NCBI GenBank assembly: GCA_036250195.1
Contig: JAVHZZ010000006.1
Span: 169,714,424-169,778,423, forward strand
DNA: 64,000 bases
Reading direction: 5' to 3'
Source: Mixophyes australis
Taxonomy: Eukaryota > Chordata > Amphibia > Anura > Limnodynastidae
The notes beneath the pieces are model-generated. The model was not told where the DNA came from and made no database searches. It saw only the letters and a program-made list of their open reading frames with translations. Below are positions 14,911 through 27,510 of this stretch, piece after piece. The position numbers and the translations under genes were made by a program. How positions within the stretch are numbered: the first letter of the stretch is position 1; every line of letters begins with the position of its first letter.

Positions 14911-17900
14911 ATTATTCGATTCATGATTCATGATTCAATTCATGATTCATTTAATGATTCATGATTTAAGATTCAATTCATGATTTATGTTTCGACTCAT
15001 GATTCATGATTCATGCATCATGATTCGATTCATGATTCATGATTAATGAATCATGATTCGATTCATGATTCGTGATTCATGAATCATGATTCGATTTATG
15101 AATCATGATTCGATTCATGAATCATGATACGATTCATGATTCATGATTTATGAATCATGATTCGATTCATGATTCATGATTCATGAATCATGATTCAATT
15201 CATGATTCATGATTCATGAATCATGATTCATTTAATGATTCATGATTTATGATTTAATTCATGATTTATGATTCGATTCATGATTCATGATTCATGAATC
15301 ATGATTCGATTCATGACTCATGATTCGATCCATGATTCATGATTCATGAATCATGATTCGATTCATGAATCATGATTTGATCCATGATTCGTGATTCATG
15401 AATCATGATTCGATTCATGAATCATGATTCGATTCATGATTCATGATTCATGAATCATGATTTGATTTATGATTCATGATTCATGAATCATGATTCGATT
15501 CATGATTCATGATTTATGATTCAATTCATGATTTATGATTCGATTCATGATTCATGATTCGATTCATGATTCATGATTCATGAATCATGATTCGATTCAT
15601 GATTCATGATTCATAATTCATGATTCGATTCATGATTCATGATTTATGAATCATGATTCAATTCATGATTCAAGATTCATGATTCGATTCATGATTCATG
15701 ATTCATGAATCATGATTCGATTCATGATTCATGATTTAATTCATGATTCAATTCATGATTCATGATTCATGATTCAATTCATGATTCATGATTCAATTCA
15801 TGACTCATGATTCAATTCATGATTCATGATTCAATTCATGATTCATGATTCAATTCATGATTCATGATATAATTCATGATTCATGATATAATTCATGATT
15901 CATGATTCAATTCACGATTCATTTAATGATTCATGATTTATGATTCAATTCATGATTTATGATTCGATTCATAAATAATGATTTGATTCATGATTCATGA
16001 TTCATGAATCATGATTCGATTCATGATTCATGAATCATGATTCAATTTATGATTCATGATTCATGATTCGATTCATGATTTATGATTCAATTCATGTTTC
16101 ATGATTCATGATTCAAGATTCATGATTCATGATTCATGATTCATGATTAAATTCATGTTTCATAATTCATGATTCAAGATTCATGATTCATGATTCATGT
16201 TTCATGATTCAATTCACGATTCATTTAATGATTCATGATTTATGATTCAATTCTTGATTTATGAGTCGATTCATGATTCATGATTCATGAATCATGATTT
16301 GATTCATGGTTCATGATTCATGAATCATGATTTGATTCATGGTTCGTGATTCATGAATCATGATTCGATTCATGATTCGTGATTCATGAATCATGATTCG
16401 ATTTATGAATCATGATTCAATTCATGAATCATGATACGATTCATGATTCATGATTTATGAATCATGATTCGATTCATGATTCATGATTCATGAATCATGA
16501 TTCGATTCATGATTCATGATTCATGAATCATGATTCATTTAATGATTCATGATTTATGATTCAATTCATGATTTATGATTTGATTCATGATTCATGATTC
16601 ATGAATCATGATTCGATTCATGATTCATATTTCGATCCATGATTCATGATTCATGAATCATGATTCGATTCATGAATCATGATTCGATCCATGATTCGTG
16701 ATTCATGAATAATGATTCGATTCATGAATCATGATTCGATTCATGATTCATGATTCATGAATCATGATTTGATTTATGATTCATGATTCATGAATCATGA
16801 TTCGATTCATGATTCATGATTTATGATTCAATTCATGAATTATGATTCGATTCATGATTCATGATTCGATTCATGATTCATGATTCATAATTCATGATTC
16901 GATTCATGATTCATGATTCATGAATCATGATTCAAATTATGATTCAAGATTCATGATTCGATTCATGATTCATGATTCATGAATCATGATTTGATTCATG
17001 ATTCATGATTCATGATTCATGAATCATGATTCGATTCATGATAAATGATTCATGATTTAATTCATGATTCAATTCATGATTCATGATTTATGATTCAATT
17101 CATGATTCATGATTCAATTCATGACTCATGATTCAATTCATGATTCATGATTCAATTCATGATTCATGATTCATTTAATGATTCATGATTTATGATTCAA
17201 TTCATGATTTATGATTCGATTCATGATTCATGATTCATGATTCATGAATCATGATTCAATTCAATATTTATGATTCGATTCATGATTCATGATTCATGAA
17301 TCATGATTCAATTCTTGATTCATGATTCATAAATCATGATTCAATTCATGATTCATGATTAAATTCATGATTAAATTCATGAATCATGATTTGATTCATG
17401 ATTCATGATTCATGATTCAATTCATGATTCATGATTCAATTCATGAATCATGATTCAATTCATGATTCGTGATTCATGATTCAATTCATGATTCAATTCA
17501 TGATTCATGAATCAAATCAAGATTCATGATTCAATTCATGATTCATGATTTAATTCATGATTCATGATTCAATTCACGATTCATTTAATGATTCATGATT
17601 TATGATTCAATTCATGATTTATGATTCGATTCATGATTCATGATTCATGAATCATGATTCGATTCATGATTCATGATTAATGAATCATGATTCAATTCAT
17701 GATTCAAGATTCATGATTCGATTCATGATTCATGATTCATGAATCATGATTCGATTCATGATTAAATTCATGAATCATGATTCAATTCATGATTCATGAT
17801 TCATGAATCATTATTCGATTCATGATTCATGATTCAATTCATGATTCATTTAATGATTCATGATTTAAGATTCAATTCATGATTTATGTTTCGACTCATG

Positions 17901-19090
17901 ATTCATGATTCATGCATCATGATTCGATTCATGATTCGTGATTCATGAATCATGATTCGATTTATGAATCATGATTCGATTCATGAATCATGATACGATT
18001 CATGATTCATGATTTATGAATCATGATTCGATTCATGATTCATGATTCATGAATCATGATTCAATTCATGATTCATGATTCATGATTCATGATTCATAAT
18101 TCATGATTCGATTCATGATTCATGATTCATGAATCATGATTCGATTCATGACTCATGATTCGATCCATGATTCATGATTCATGAATCATGATTCGATTCA
18201 TGAATCATGATTTGATCCATGATTCGTGATTCATGAATCATGATTCGATTCATGAATCATGATTCGATTCATGATTCATGATTCATGAATCATGATTTGA
18301 TTTATGATTCATGATTCATGAATCATGATTCGATTCATGATTCATGATTTATGATTCAATTCATGATTTATGATTCGATTCATGATTCATGATTCGATTC
18401 ATGATTCATGATTCATGATTCATGATTCATAATTCATGATTCGATTCATGATTCATGATTTATGAATCATGATTCAATTCATGATTCAAGATTCATGATT
18501 CGATTCATGATTCATGATTCATGAATCATGATTCGATTCATGATTCATGATTTAATTCATGATTCAATTCATGATTCATGATTCATGATTCAATTCATGA
18601 TTCATGATTCAATGCATGACTCATGATTCAATTCATGATTCATGATTCAATTCATGATTCATGATTCAATTCATGATTCATGATATAATTCATGATTCAT
18701 GATTCAATTCACGATTCATTTAATGATTCATGATTTATGATTCAATTCATGATTTATGATTCGATTCATGAATAATGATTCGATTCATGATTCATGATTC
18801 ATGAATCATGATTCGATTCATGATTCATGAATCATGATTCAATTTATGATTCATGATTCATGATTCGATTCATGATTTATGATTCAATTCATGTTTCATG
18901 ATTCATGATTCAAGATTCATGATTCATGATTCATGATTCATGAATAAATTCATGTTTCATAATTCATGATTCAAGATTCATGATTCATGATTCATGATTC
19001 ATGATTCAATTCACGATTCATTTAATGATTCATGATTTATGATTCAATTCTTGATTTATGAGTCGATTCATGATTCATGATTCATGAATC
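14911..19090 (+). repeat. 4.18-kb higher-order repeat, copy 2
   Basis: This is the tandem partner of 10,780-14,910. The match runs to about 19,090: GAGTCG variants at 14,881 and 19,061 keep the offset of 4,180, after which copy 1 leads into ATTATTCG and this copy leads into TTTGATTCATGG. The segment from 19,051 to about 19,140 resembles 12,121-12,210 instead, so the end of copy 2 joins a different internal position of the unit, as unequal exchange would produce. Confidence 0.87.
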
Positions 19091-19427
19091 ATGATTTGAT
19101 TCATGGTTCATGATTCATGAATCATGATTTGATTCATGGTTCGTGATTCATGAATCATGATTTGATTCATGATTCGTGATTCATGAATCATGATTCGATT
19201 CATGAATCATGATTCGATTCATGAATCATTATTCGATTCATGATTAATGATTTATAAATCATGATTTGATTCATGATTCATGATTCATGAATCATGATTC
19301 GATTCATGATTCATGATTCAATTCATGATTCATTTAATGATTGATGATTTATGATTCAATTCATGATTTATAATTCGATTCATGATTCATGATTCATGAA
19401 TCATGATTCAATTCATGATTCATGATT

Positions 19428-19672
19428 CGATCCATGATTCATGATTCATGAATCATGATTCGATCCATGAATCATGATTCGATCCATGATTCATGATTCG
19501 ATCCATGATTCATGATTCATGAATCATGATTCGATCCATGAATCATGATTCGATCCATGATTCATGATTCATGAATCATGATTCGATCCATGATTCGTGA
19601 TTCATGAATCATGATTCGATTCATGAATCATGATTCGATCCATGATTCGATTCATGAATCATGATTCGATCC
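19428..19672 (+). repeat. CGATCC variant cluster beside the mirror junction
   Basis: Nine copies of the CGATCC variant of the monomer junction begin at 19,428, 19,461, 19,480, 19,499, 19,532, 19,551, 19,584, 19,636 and 19,667. Spacings are 33, 19, 19, 33, 19, 33, 52 and 31 bp. Each is a sum of 5+7n units (52 is 33+19, 31 is 12+19). The variant is scattered elsewhere in the left domain, so this is a local amplification. Its reverse complement, GGATCG, appears just right of the axis at 19,859 and 19,911, and again farther into the right domain. Confidence 0.88.
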
Positions 19673-19890
19673 ATGATTCGTGATTCATGAATCATGATTC
19701 GATTCATGAATCATGATTCGATTCATGAATCATGAATCATGAATCGAATCATGATTCATGAATCATGATTCATGAATCATGATTCATGAATCGAATCATG
19801 ATTCATGAATCGAATCATGATTCATGAATCGAATCATGATTCATGAATCACGAATCATGGATCGAATCATGATTCATGAATCGAATCATG
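19641..19890. repeat. 250-bp near-perfect palindrome at the orientation switch
   Basis: Bases 19,641-19,734 and 19,797-19,890 are exact 94-nt reverse complements. Pairing base i with base 39,531-i, the centre 19,746-19,785 is also perfectly palindromic. Only 8 of the 125 pairs fail (19,736 and 19,739-19,745 with their partners). The symmetry is not just the built-in dyad of the heptamers, because singular markers are mirrored too: GATCC plus TTCGTG at 19,668-19,682 on the left, and CACGAA plus GGATC at 19,849-19,863 on the right. Outward, the mirror breaks by roughly one monomer-sized length difference and then by different HOR content. It could be a head-to-head inversion junction or a replication-template switch. 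Confidence 0.9.
19746..19792. repeat. Alternating ATGATTC/ATGAATC core at the mirror axis
   Basis: Seven consecutive blocks alternate strictly between the two heptamer orientations, with period 14. This creates two overlapping perfect palindromes of 40 bp: 19,746-19,785, whose centre coincides with the axis of the larger inverted repeat, and 19,753-19,792. Elsewhere ATGAATC usually occurs once per monomer, so this run of strict alternation is unusual. It could extrude as a cruciform or fold as a hairpin in single-stranded DNA or RNA. Confidence 0.85.
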
Positions 19891-19959
19891 ATTCATGAAT
19901 CACGAATCATGGATCGAATCATGAATCATGAATCGAATCATGATTCATGAATCATGAAT

Positions 19960-20013
19960 CATGAATCGAATCATAAATCATGAATTGAATCATAAATCAT
20001 GAATCATTAAATG
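19960..20013 (-). repeat. 54-bp punctuating cassette, inverted (right-domain example)
   Basis: This segment is the exact reverse complement of bases 163-216. It ends in CATTAAATG at 20,005-20,013. Further copies of CATTAAATG begin at 20,246, 20,494, 20,726, 21,110, 21,391, 21,566 and 21,885, so spacing here is 175-384 bp. It continues to the window end. Exact conservation of this 54-mer between two domains that otherwise carry different HORs shows that it predates their separation. Confidence 0.78.
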
Positions 20014-20744
20014 AATCATGATTCATGAATCATGAATCATGAATCGAATCATGATTCATGAATCATGAATCATGAATCGAATCATGATTCATAAATCATG
20101 AATCGAATCATGATTCATGAATCGAATCATGATTCATAAATCGAATCATGATTCATGAATCACGAATCATGAATCGAATCATGATTCATGAATCATGAAT
20201 CATGAATCGAATCATAAATCATGAATTGAATCATAAATCATGAATCATTAAATGAATCATGAACTGAATCATGATTCATGAATCGAATCATGCTTCATGA
20301 ATCACGAATCATGAATCGAATCATGATTCATGAATCAAATCATGATTCATAAATCGAATAATGATTCATGAATCACGAATCATGATTCATGAATCACGAA
20401 TCATGAATCATGAATCATGAATCGAATCATGATTCATGAATCATGAATCATGAATCGAATCATAAATCATGAATTGAATCATAAATCATGAATCATTAAA
20501 TGAATCATGAATTGAATCATGATTCATGAATCGAATCATAATTCATGAATCACGAATCATGAATCGAATCATGATTCATGAATCGAATCATGATTCATGA
20601 ATCGAATCATGATTCATGAATCATGAATCATGAATCGAATCATGATTCATGAATCGAATCATGATTCATGAATCATGAATCATGAATCGAATCATAAATC
20701 ATGAATTGAATCATAAATCATGAATCATTAAATGAATCATGAAT

Positions 20745-20940
20745 TGAATCATGAATCATGAATTGAATCATGAATCATGAATTGAATCATGAATCATGAA
20801 TTGAATCATGAATCATGAATTGAATCATGAATCATGAATTAAATCATGAATTGAATCATGAATCACGAATCATGAATTGAATCATGAATCATGAATTGAA
20901 TCATGAATCATGAATTGAATCATGAATCATGAATCGAATC
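20745..20940 (-). repeat. 19-bp-period subarray (GAATTGAATCATGAATCAT)
   Basis: Here the monomer is the short form, one five-base block plus two heptamers. The junction is decayed from GAATCGAATC to GAATTGAATC, giving a regular 19-bp period with an occasional AATTAAATC or CACG variant. It follows a CATTAAATG cassette. Similar runs lie at about 21,900-22,090, 25,780-26,090, 35,350-35,600 and 43,000-43,260. Confidence 0.82.
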
Positions 20941-21899
20941 ATGAATCATGAATCACGAATCATGGATCGAATCATGATTCATGAATCGAATCATGATTCA
21001 TGAATCACGAATCATGGATCGAATCATGAATCATGAATCGAATCATGATTCATGAATCATGAATCATGAATCGAATCATAAATCATGAATTGAATCATAA
21101 ATCATGAATCATTAAATGAATCATGATTCATGAATCATGAATCATGAATCGAATCATGATTCATGAATCATGAATCATGAATCGAATCATGATTCATAAA
21201 TCATGAATCATGAATCGAATCATGATTCATGAATCGAATCATGATTCATAAATCAAATCATGATTCATGAATCACGAATCATGAATCGAATCATGATTCA
21301 TGAATCATGAATCATGAATCGAATCATGATTCATGAATCATGAATCATGAATCGAATCATAAATCATGAATTGAATCATAAATCATGAATCATTAAATGA
21401 ATCATGAATTGAATCATGATTCATAAATCAAATCATGATTCATGAATCACGAATCATGAATCGAATCATGATTCATGAATCATGAATCATGAATCGAATC
21501 ATGATTCATGAATCATGAATCATGAATCGAATCATAAATCATGAATTGAATCATAAATCATGAATCATTAAATGAATCATGAATTGAATCATGATTCATG
21601 AATCGAATCATAATTCATGAATCACAAATCATGAATCGAATCATGATTCATGAATCGAATCATGAATCATGAATCATGAATCATGATTCATGAATCATGA
21701 ATCATGAATCGAATCATGATTCATGAATCGAATCATGATTCATGAATCATGAATCATGAATCGAATCATGATTCATGAATCGAATCATGATTCATGAATC
21801 ATGAATCATGAATCGAATCATGATTCATGAATCATGAATCATGAATCGAATCATAAATCATGAATTGAATCATAAATCATGAATCATTAAATGAATCAT

Positions 21900-22090
21900 G
21901 AATTGAATCATGAATCATGAATTGAATCATGAATCATGAATTGAATCATGAATCATGAATTGAATCATGAATCATGAATTGAATCATGAATCATGAATTG
22001 AATCATGAATTGAATCATGAATCACGAATCATGAATTGAATCATGAATTATGAATTGAATCATGAATCATGAATTGAATCATGAATCATG
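21900..22090 (-). repeat. 19-bp-period subarray, second instance
   Basis: This run repeats the layout at 20,745-20,940: a CATTAAATG cassette, then 19-bp GAATTGAATC units, a CACGAATC variant and more 19-bp units. It differs by a few units and by an AATTATG change. The shared order shows that the cassette and the array were copied together. Confidence 0.8.
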
Positions 22091-22899
22091 AATTGAATCA
22101 TGAATCATGAATAATGAATCATGAATCATGAATTGAATCATGAATCATGAATCATGAATCAAATCATGATTTATGAATCATGAATCATGAATTGAATCAT
22201 GAATCATGAATTTAATCATGAATTGAATCATGAATCATGAATTGAATCATGATTTATGAATCATGAATCAAGAATTGAATCATGATTCATGAATCATGAA
22301 TCATGAATCGAATCATAAATCATGATTTAAATCATGATTCATGAATCATGAATCGAATCATAAATCATGAATTGAATCATAAATCATGAATCATTAAATG
22401 AATTATGAATTAAATCATGAATCATGAATTGAATCATAAATCATGAATTGAATCATAAATCATGAATCATAAAATGAATCATGAATTCAATCATGAATCA
22501 TGATTCATGAATCATGAATCATGAATCGAATCATGATTCATGTATCATGAATCGAATCATAAATCATGAATTGAATCATGAATCATTAAATGCATCATGA
22601 ATTGAATCATGAATCATGAATTAAATCATGAATCATGAATTTAATCATGAATCATATATTGAATCATGAATCATGAATCATAATTCATGAAATGAATCAT
22701 AAATTGAATCATGTATCATGAATCATAAATTGAATCATGTATCATGAATCATGAATTGAATCATGAATCATGAATTGAATCATGAATTGAATCATGAATC
22801 ACGAATCATGAATTGAATCATGAATCATGAATTGAATCATGAATCATGAATTGAATCATGAATCATGAATTATGAATTGAATCATGAATCATGAATCGA

Positions 22900-25800
22900 A
22901 TCATGATTCATGAATCATGAGTCAAGAATTGAATCATGATTCATGAATCATGAATCATGAATCGCATCAGGATTCATGAATCATGAATCATGAATCCAAT
23001 CATGATTCATGAATCATGATTCATGAATTAAATCATGATTCATTAATCAAATCATGATTCATGAATCATGAATCATAATTCGAATCATGATTCATGAATC
23101 ATGAATCATGAATCGAATCATGAATCTTGAATCATGAATTGAATCATGATTCATGAATCATGAATCATGAATCGAATCATGAATTATGAATCATGAATCA
23201 TGAATCGAATCATGATTCATGAATCATGAATCATGAATCGAATCATGATTCATGAATCATGAATCATGAATCGAATCATAATGAATCATGAATCGAATCA
23301 TGATTCATGAATCGAATCATGATTCATAAATCGAATCATGATTCATGAATCACGAATCATGAATCGAATCATGATTCATGAATCACGAATCATGAATCGA
23401 ATCATGATTCATGAATCATGAATCATGAATCGAATCATGATTCATGAATCATGAATCATGAATCGAATCATAAATCATGAATTGAATCATAAATCATGAA
23501 TCATTAAATGAATCATGAATTGAATCATGATTCATGAATCGAATCATGCTTCATGAATCACGAATCTTGATTCATGAATCGAATCATGATTCATAAATCG
23601 AATCATGATTCATGAATCACGAATCATGATTCATGAATCACGAATCATGAATCATGAATCGAATCATGATTCATGAATCATGAATCATGAATCGAATCAT
23701 AAATCATGAATTGAATCATAAATCATGAATCATTAAATGAATCATGAATTGAATCATGATTCATGAATCGAATCATGATTCATGAATCACGAATCATGAA
23801 TCGAATCATGATTCATGAATCGAATCATGATTCATGAATCATGAATCATGATTCATGAATCATGAATCATGAATCGAATCATGATTCATGAATCATGAAT
23901 CATGATTCATGAATCATGAATCATGAATCGAATCATGATTCATGAATCGAATCATGATTCATAAATCATGAATCATGAATCGAATCATAAATCATGAATT
24001 GAATCATAAATCATGAATCATTAAATGAATCATGAATCATGAATTGAATTATGAATCATGAATTTATTCATGAATCATGAATTGAATCATGAATCATGAA
24101 TTGAATCATGAATCATGAATCATGAATTGAATCATGAATCATGAATCATGAATCAAATCATGATTCATGAATTTAATCATGAATTAAATCATGAATCATG
24201 AATTGAATCATGATTTATGAATCATGAATCAAGAATTGAATCATGATTCATGAATCATGAATCATGAATCGAATCATAAATCATGATTTAAATCATGATT
24301 CATGAATCATGAATCATGAATCGAATCATAAATCATGAATTGAATCATAAATCACGAATCATTAAATGAATCATGAATTAAATCATGAATCATGAATTGA
24401 ATCATAAATCATGAATTGAATCATAAATCATGAATCATTAAATGAATCATGAATTGAATCATGAATCATGATTCATGAATCATGAATCATGAATCGAATC
24501 ATGATTCATGTATCATGAATCGAATCATAAATCATGAATTGAATCATAAATCATGAATCATTAAATGCATCATGAATTGAATCATGAATCATGAATTAAA
24601 TCATGTATCATGAATTTAATCATGAATCATGAATTGAATCATGAATCATTAATCATAATTCATGAAATGAATCATAAATTGAATCATGTATCATGAATCA
24701 TGAATTGAATCATGAATCATGAATCATAATTCATGAAATGAATCATAAATTGAATCATGTATCATGAATCATAAATTGAATCATGTATCATGAATCATGA
24801 ATTGAATCATGAATCATGAATTGAATCATGAATTGAATCATAAATCACGAATCATGAATTGAATCATGAATCATGAATTGAATCATGAATCATGAATTGA
24901 ATCATGAATCATGAATTATGAATTGAATCATGAATCATGAATCGAATCATGATTCATGAATCATGAGTCAAAAATTGAATCATGATTCATGAATCATGAA
25001 TCATGAATTGAATCAGGATTTATGAATCATGAATCATGAATCCAATCATAATTCATGAATCATGATTCATGAATTAAATCATGATTCATTAATCAAATCA
25101 TGATTCATGAATCATGAATCATGAATTGAATCATGATTCATGAATCATGAATCATGAATCGAATCATGAATCTTGAATCATGAATCATGAATCGAATCAT
25201 GATTCATGAATCATGAATCATGAATCGAATCATGAATCATGAATCGAATCATAAATCATAAAATGAATCATTAATCATGAATCATTTAATGAATCATTAT
25301 TCATGAATCATGAATCATGAATCGAATCATGATTTATGAATCATGAATCATGAATCGAATCATGATTCATGAATCGAATCATGATTCATGAATCACGAAT
25401 CATGAATCGAATCATGATTCATGAATCATGAATCATGAATCGAATCATGATTCATGAATCATGAATCATGAATCGAATCATAAATCATAAATTGAATCAT
25501 AAATCATGAATCATTAAATGAATCATGAATTGAATCATGATTCATGAATTGAATCATGCTTCATGAATCACGAATCATGAATCGAAGCATGATTCATGAA
25601 TCGAATCATGATTCATAAATCGAATAATGATTCATGAATCACGAATCATGATTCATGAATCACGAATCATGAATCGAATCATAAATCATGAATTGAATCA
25701 TAAATCATGAATCATTAAATGAATCATGAATTGAATCATGAATCATAAATTAAATCATGAATCATGAATTGAATCATGAATCATGAATTGAATCATGAAT

Positions 25801-27510
25801 CATGAATTGAATCATGAATTGAATCATGAATCACGAATCATGAATTGAATCATGAATCATGAATTGAATCATGAATCATGAATTGAATCATGAATCATGA
25901 ATTGAATCATGAATCATGAATCATGAATTGAATCATGAATCATGAATTGAATCATGAATTGAATCATGAATCACGAATCATGAATTGAATCATGAATCAT
26001 GAATTGAATCATGAATCATGAATTGAATAATGAATCATGAATTGAATCATGAATTGAATTATGAATCATGAATTGAATCATGAATCATGAATCATGAATC
26101 AAATCATGATTCATGAATTTAATCATGAATTGAATCATGAATCATGAATTGAATCATGATTTATGAATCATGAATCAAGAATTGAATCATGATTCATGAA
26201 TCATGAATCATGAATCGAATCATAAATCATGATTTAAATCATGATTCATGAATCATTAAATGAATCATGAATTGAATCATGAATCATGAATCATGAATCG
26301 AATCATGATTCATGAATCATGAATCATGAATTCAATCATGATTCATGAATCATGATTCATGAATTAAATCATGATTCATTAATCAAATCATGATTCATGA
26401 ATCATGAATCATGAATCGAATCATGAATTATGAATCATGAATCATGAATCGAATCATGAATCTTGAATCATGAATTGAATCATGATTCATGAATCATGAA
26501 TCATGAATCGAATCATGAATTATGAATCATGAATCATGAATCGAATCATGATTCATGAATCATGAATCATGAATCGAATCATGAATCATGAATCGAATCA
26601 TAAATCATGAATTGAATCATAAATCATGAATCATTAAATGAATCATGATTCATGAATCATGAATCATGAATCAAATCATGATTTATGAATCATGAATCAT
26701 GAATCGAATCATGATTCATGAATCATGAATCGAATCAGGATTCATGAATCGAATCATGATTCATGAATCACGAATCATGGATCGAATCATGAATCATGAA
26801 TCAAATCATGATTTATGAATCATGAATCATGGATCGAATCATGATTCATGAATCGAATCATGATTCATGAATCACGAATCATGATTCATGAATCGAATCA
26901 TGATTCATGAATCACGAATCATGGATCGAATCATGATTCATGAATCGAATCATGATTCATGAATCACGAATCATGGATCGAATCATGATTCATGAATCGA
27001 ATCATGATTCATGAATCACGAATCATGGATCGAATCATGAATCATGAATCGATTCATGATTCATGTATCATGAATCGAATCATAAATCATGAATTGAATC
27101 ATAAATCATGAATCATTAAATGCATCATGAATTGAATCATGAATCATGAATTAAATCATGAATCATGAATTTAATCATGAATCATGAATTGAATCATGAA
27201 TCATTAATCATAATTCATGAAATGAATCATAAATTGAATCATGTATCATGAATCATGAATTGAATCATGAATCATGAATCATAATTCATGAAATGAATCA
27301 TAAATTGAATCATGTATCATGAATCATAAATTGAATCATGTATCATGAATCATGAATTGAATCATGAATCATGAATTGAATCATGAATTGAATCATGAAT
27401 CACGAATCATGAATTGAATCATGAATCATGAATTGAATCATGAATCATGAATTGAATCATGAATCATGAATTATGAATTGAATCATGAATCATGAATCGA
27501 ATCATGATTC
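22900..27510 (-). repeat. ~4.6-4.8-kb higher-order repeat, copy 1
   Basis: This block is followed by a diverged second copy. Tracers and offsets: AGTCAAG at 22,920 and 27,521 (4,601), ATGCTTC leading to AATCTTG at 23,546 and 28,267 (4,721), AGTCAAAA at 24,966 and 29,719 (4,753), ATTTAATGAATCATTATTC near 25,282 and 30,063 (about 4,780), GAAGCAT at 25,584 and 30,363 (4,779), and GAATAATG at 26,025 and 30,785 (4,760). Growth of the offset shows units gained in the second copy. Limits are approximate. Confidence 0.82.

Larger units (their letters stand above)
1..19735 (+). repeat. Left satellite domain, ATGATTC orientation
   Basis: In this domain the majority heptamer on the + strand is ATGATTC, with about one opposite-facing ATGAATC per monomer. 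The 33-bp monomer therefore has 13 T and 10 A, and the domain is T-rich. The five-base GATTC block creates the TCGATTC junctions that mark monomer boundaries; these are often changed to TTGATTC or TCAATTC. Large nested duplications are described separately. The domain begins before the window and ends at the mirror junction. No gene, origin or unique spacer is visible. Confidence 0.93.

Noticed and set aside
19641..19890. Terminal inverted repeats of a transposon or a Rho-independent terminator
   Set aside because: There is no transposase, target-site duplication or U-rich tail, and the arms consist of ordinary satellite monomers.
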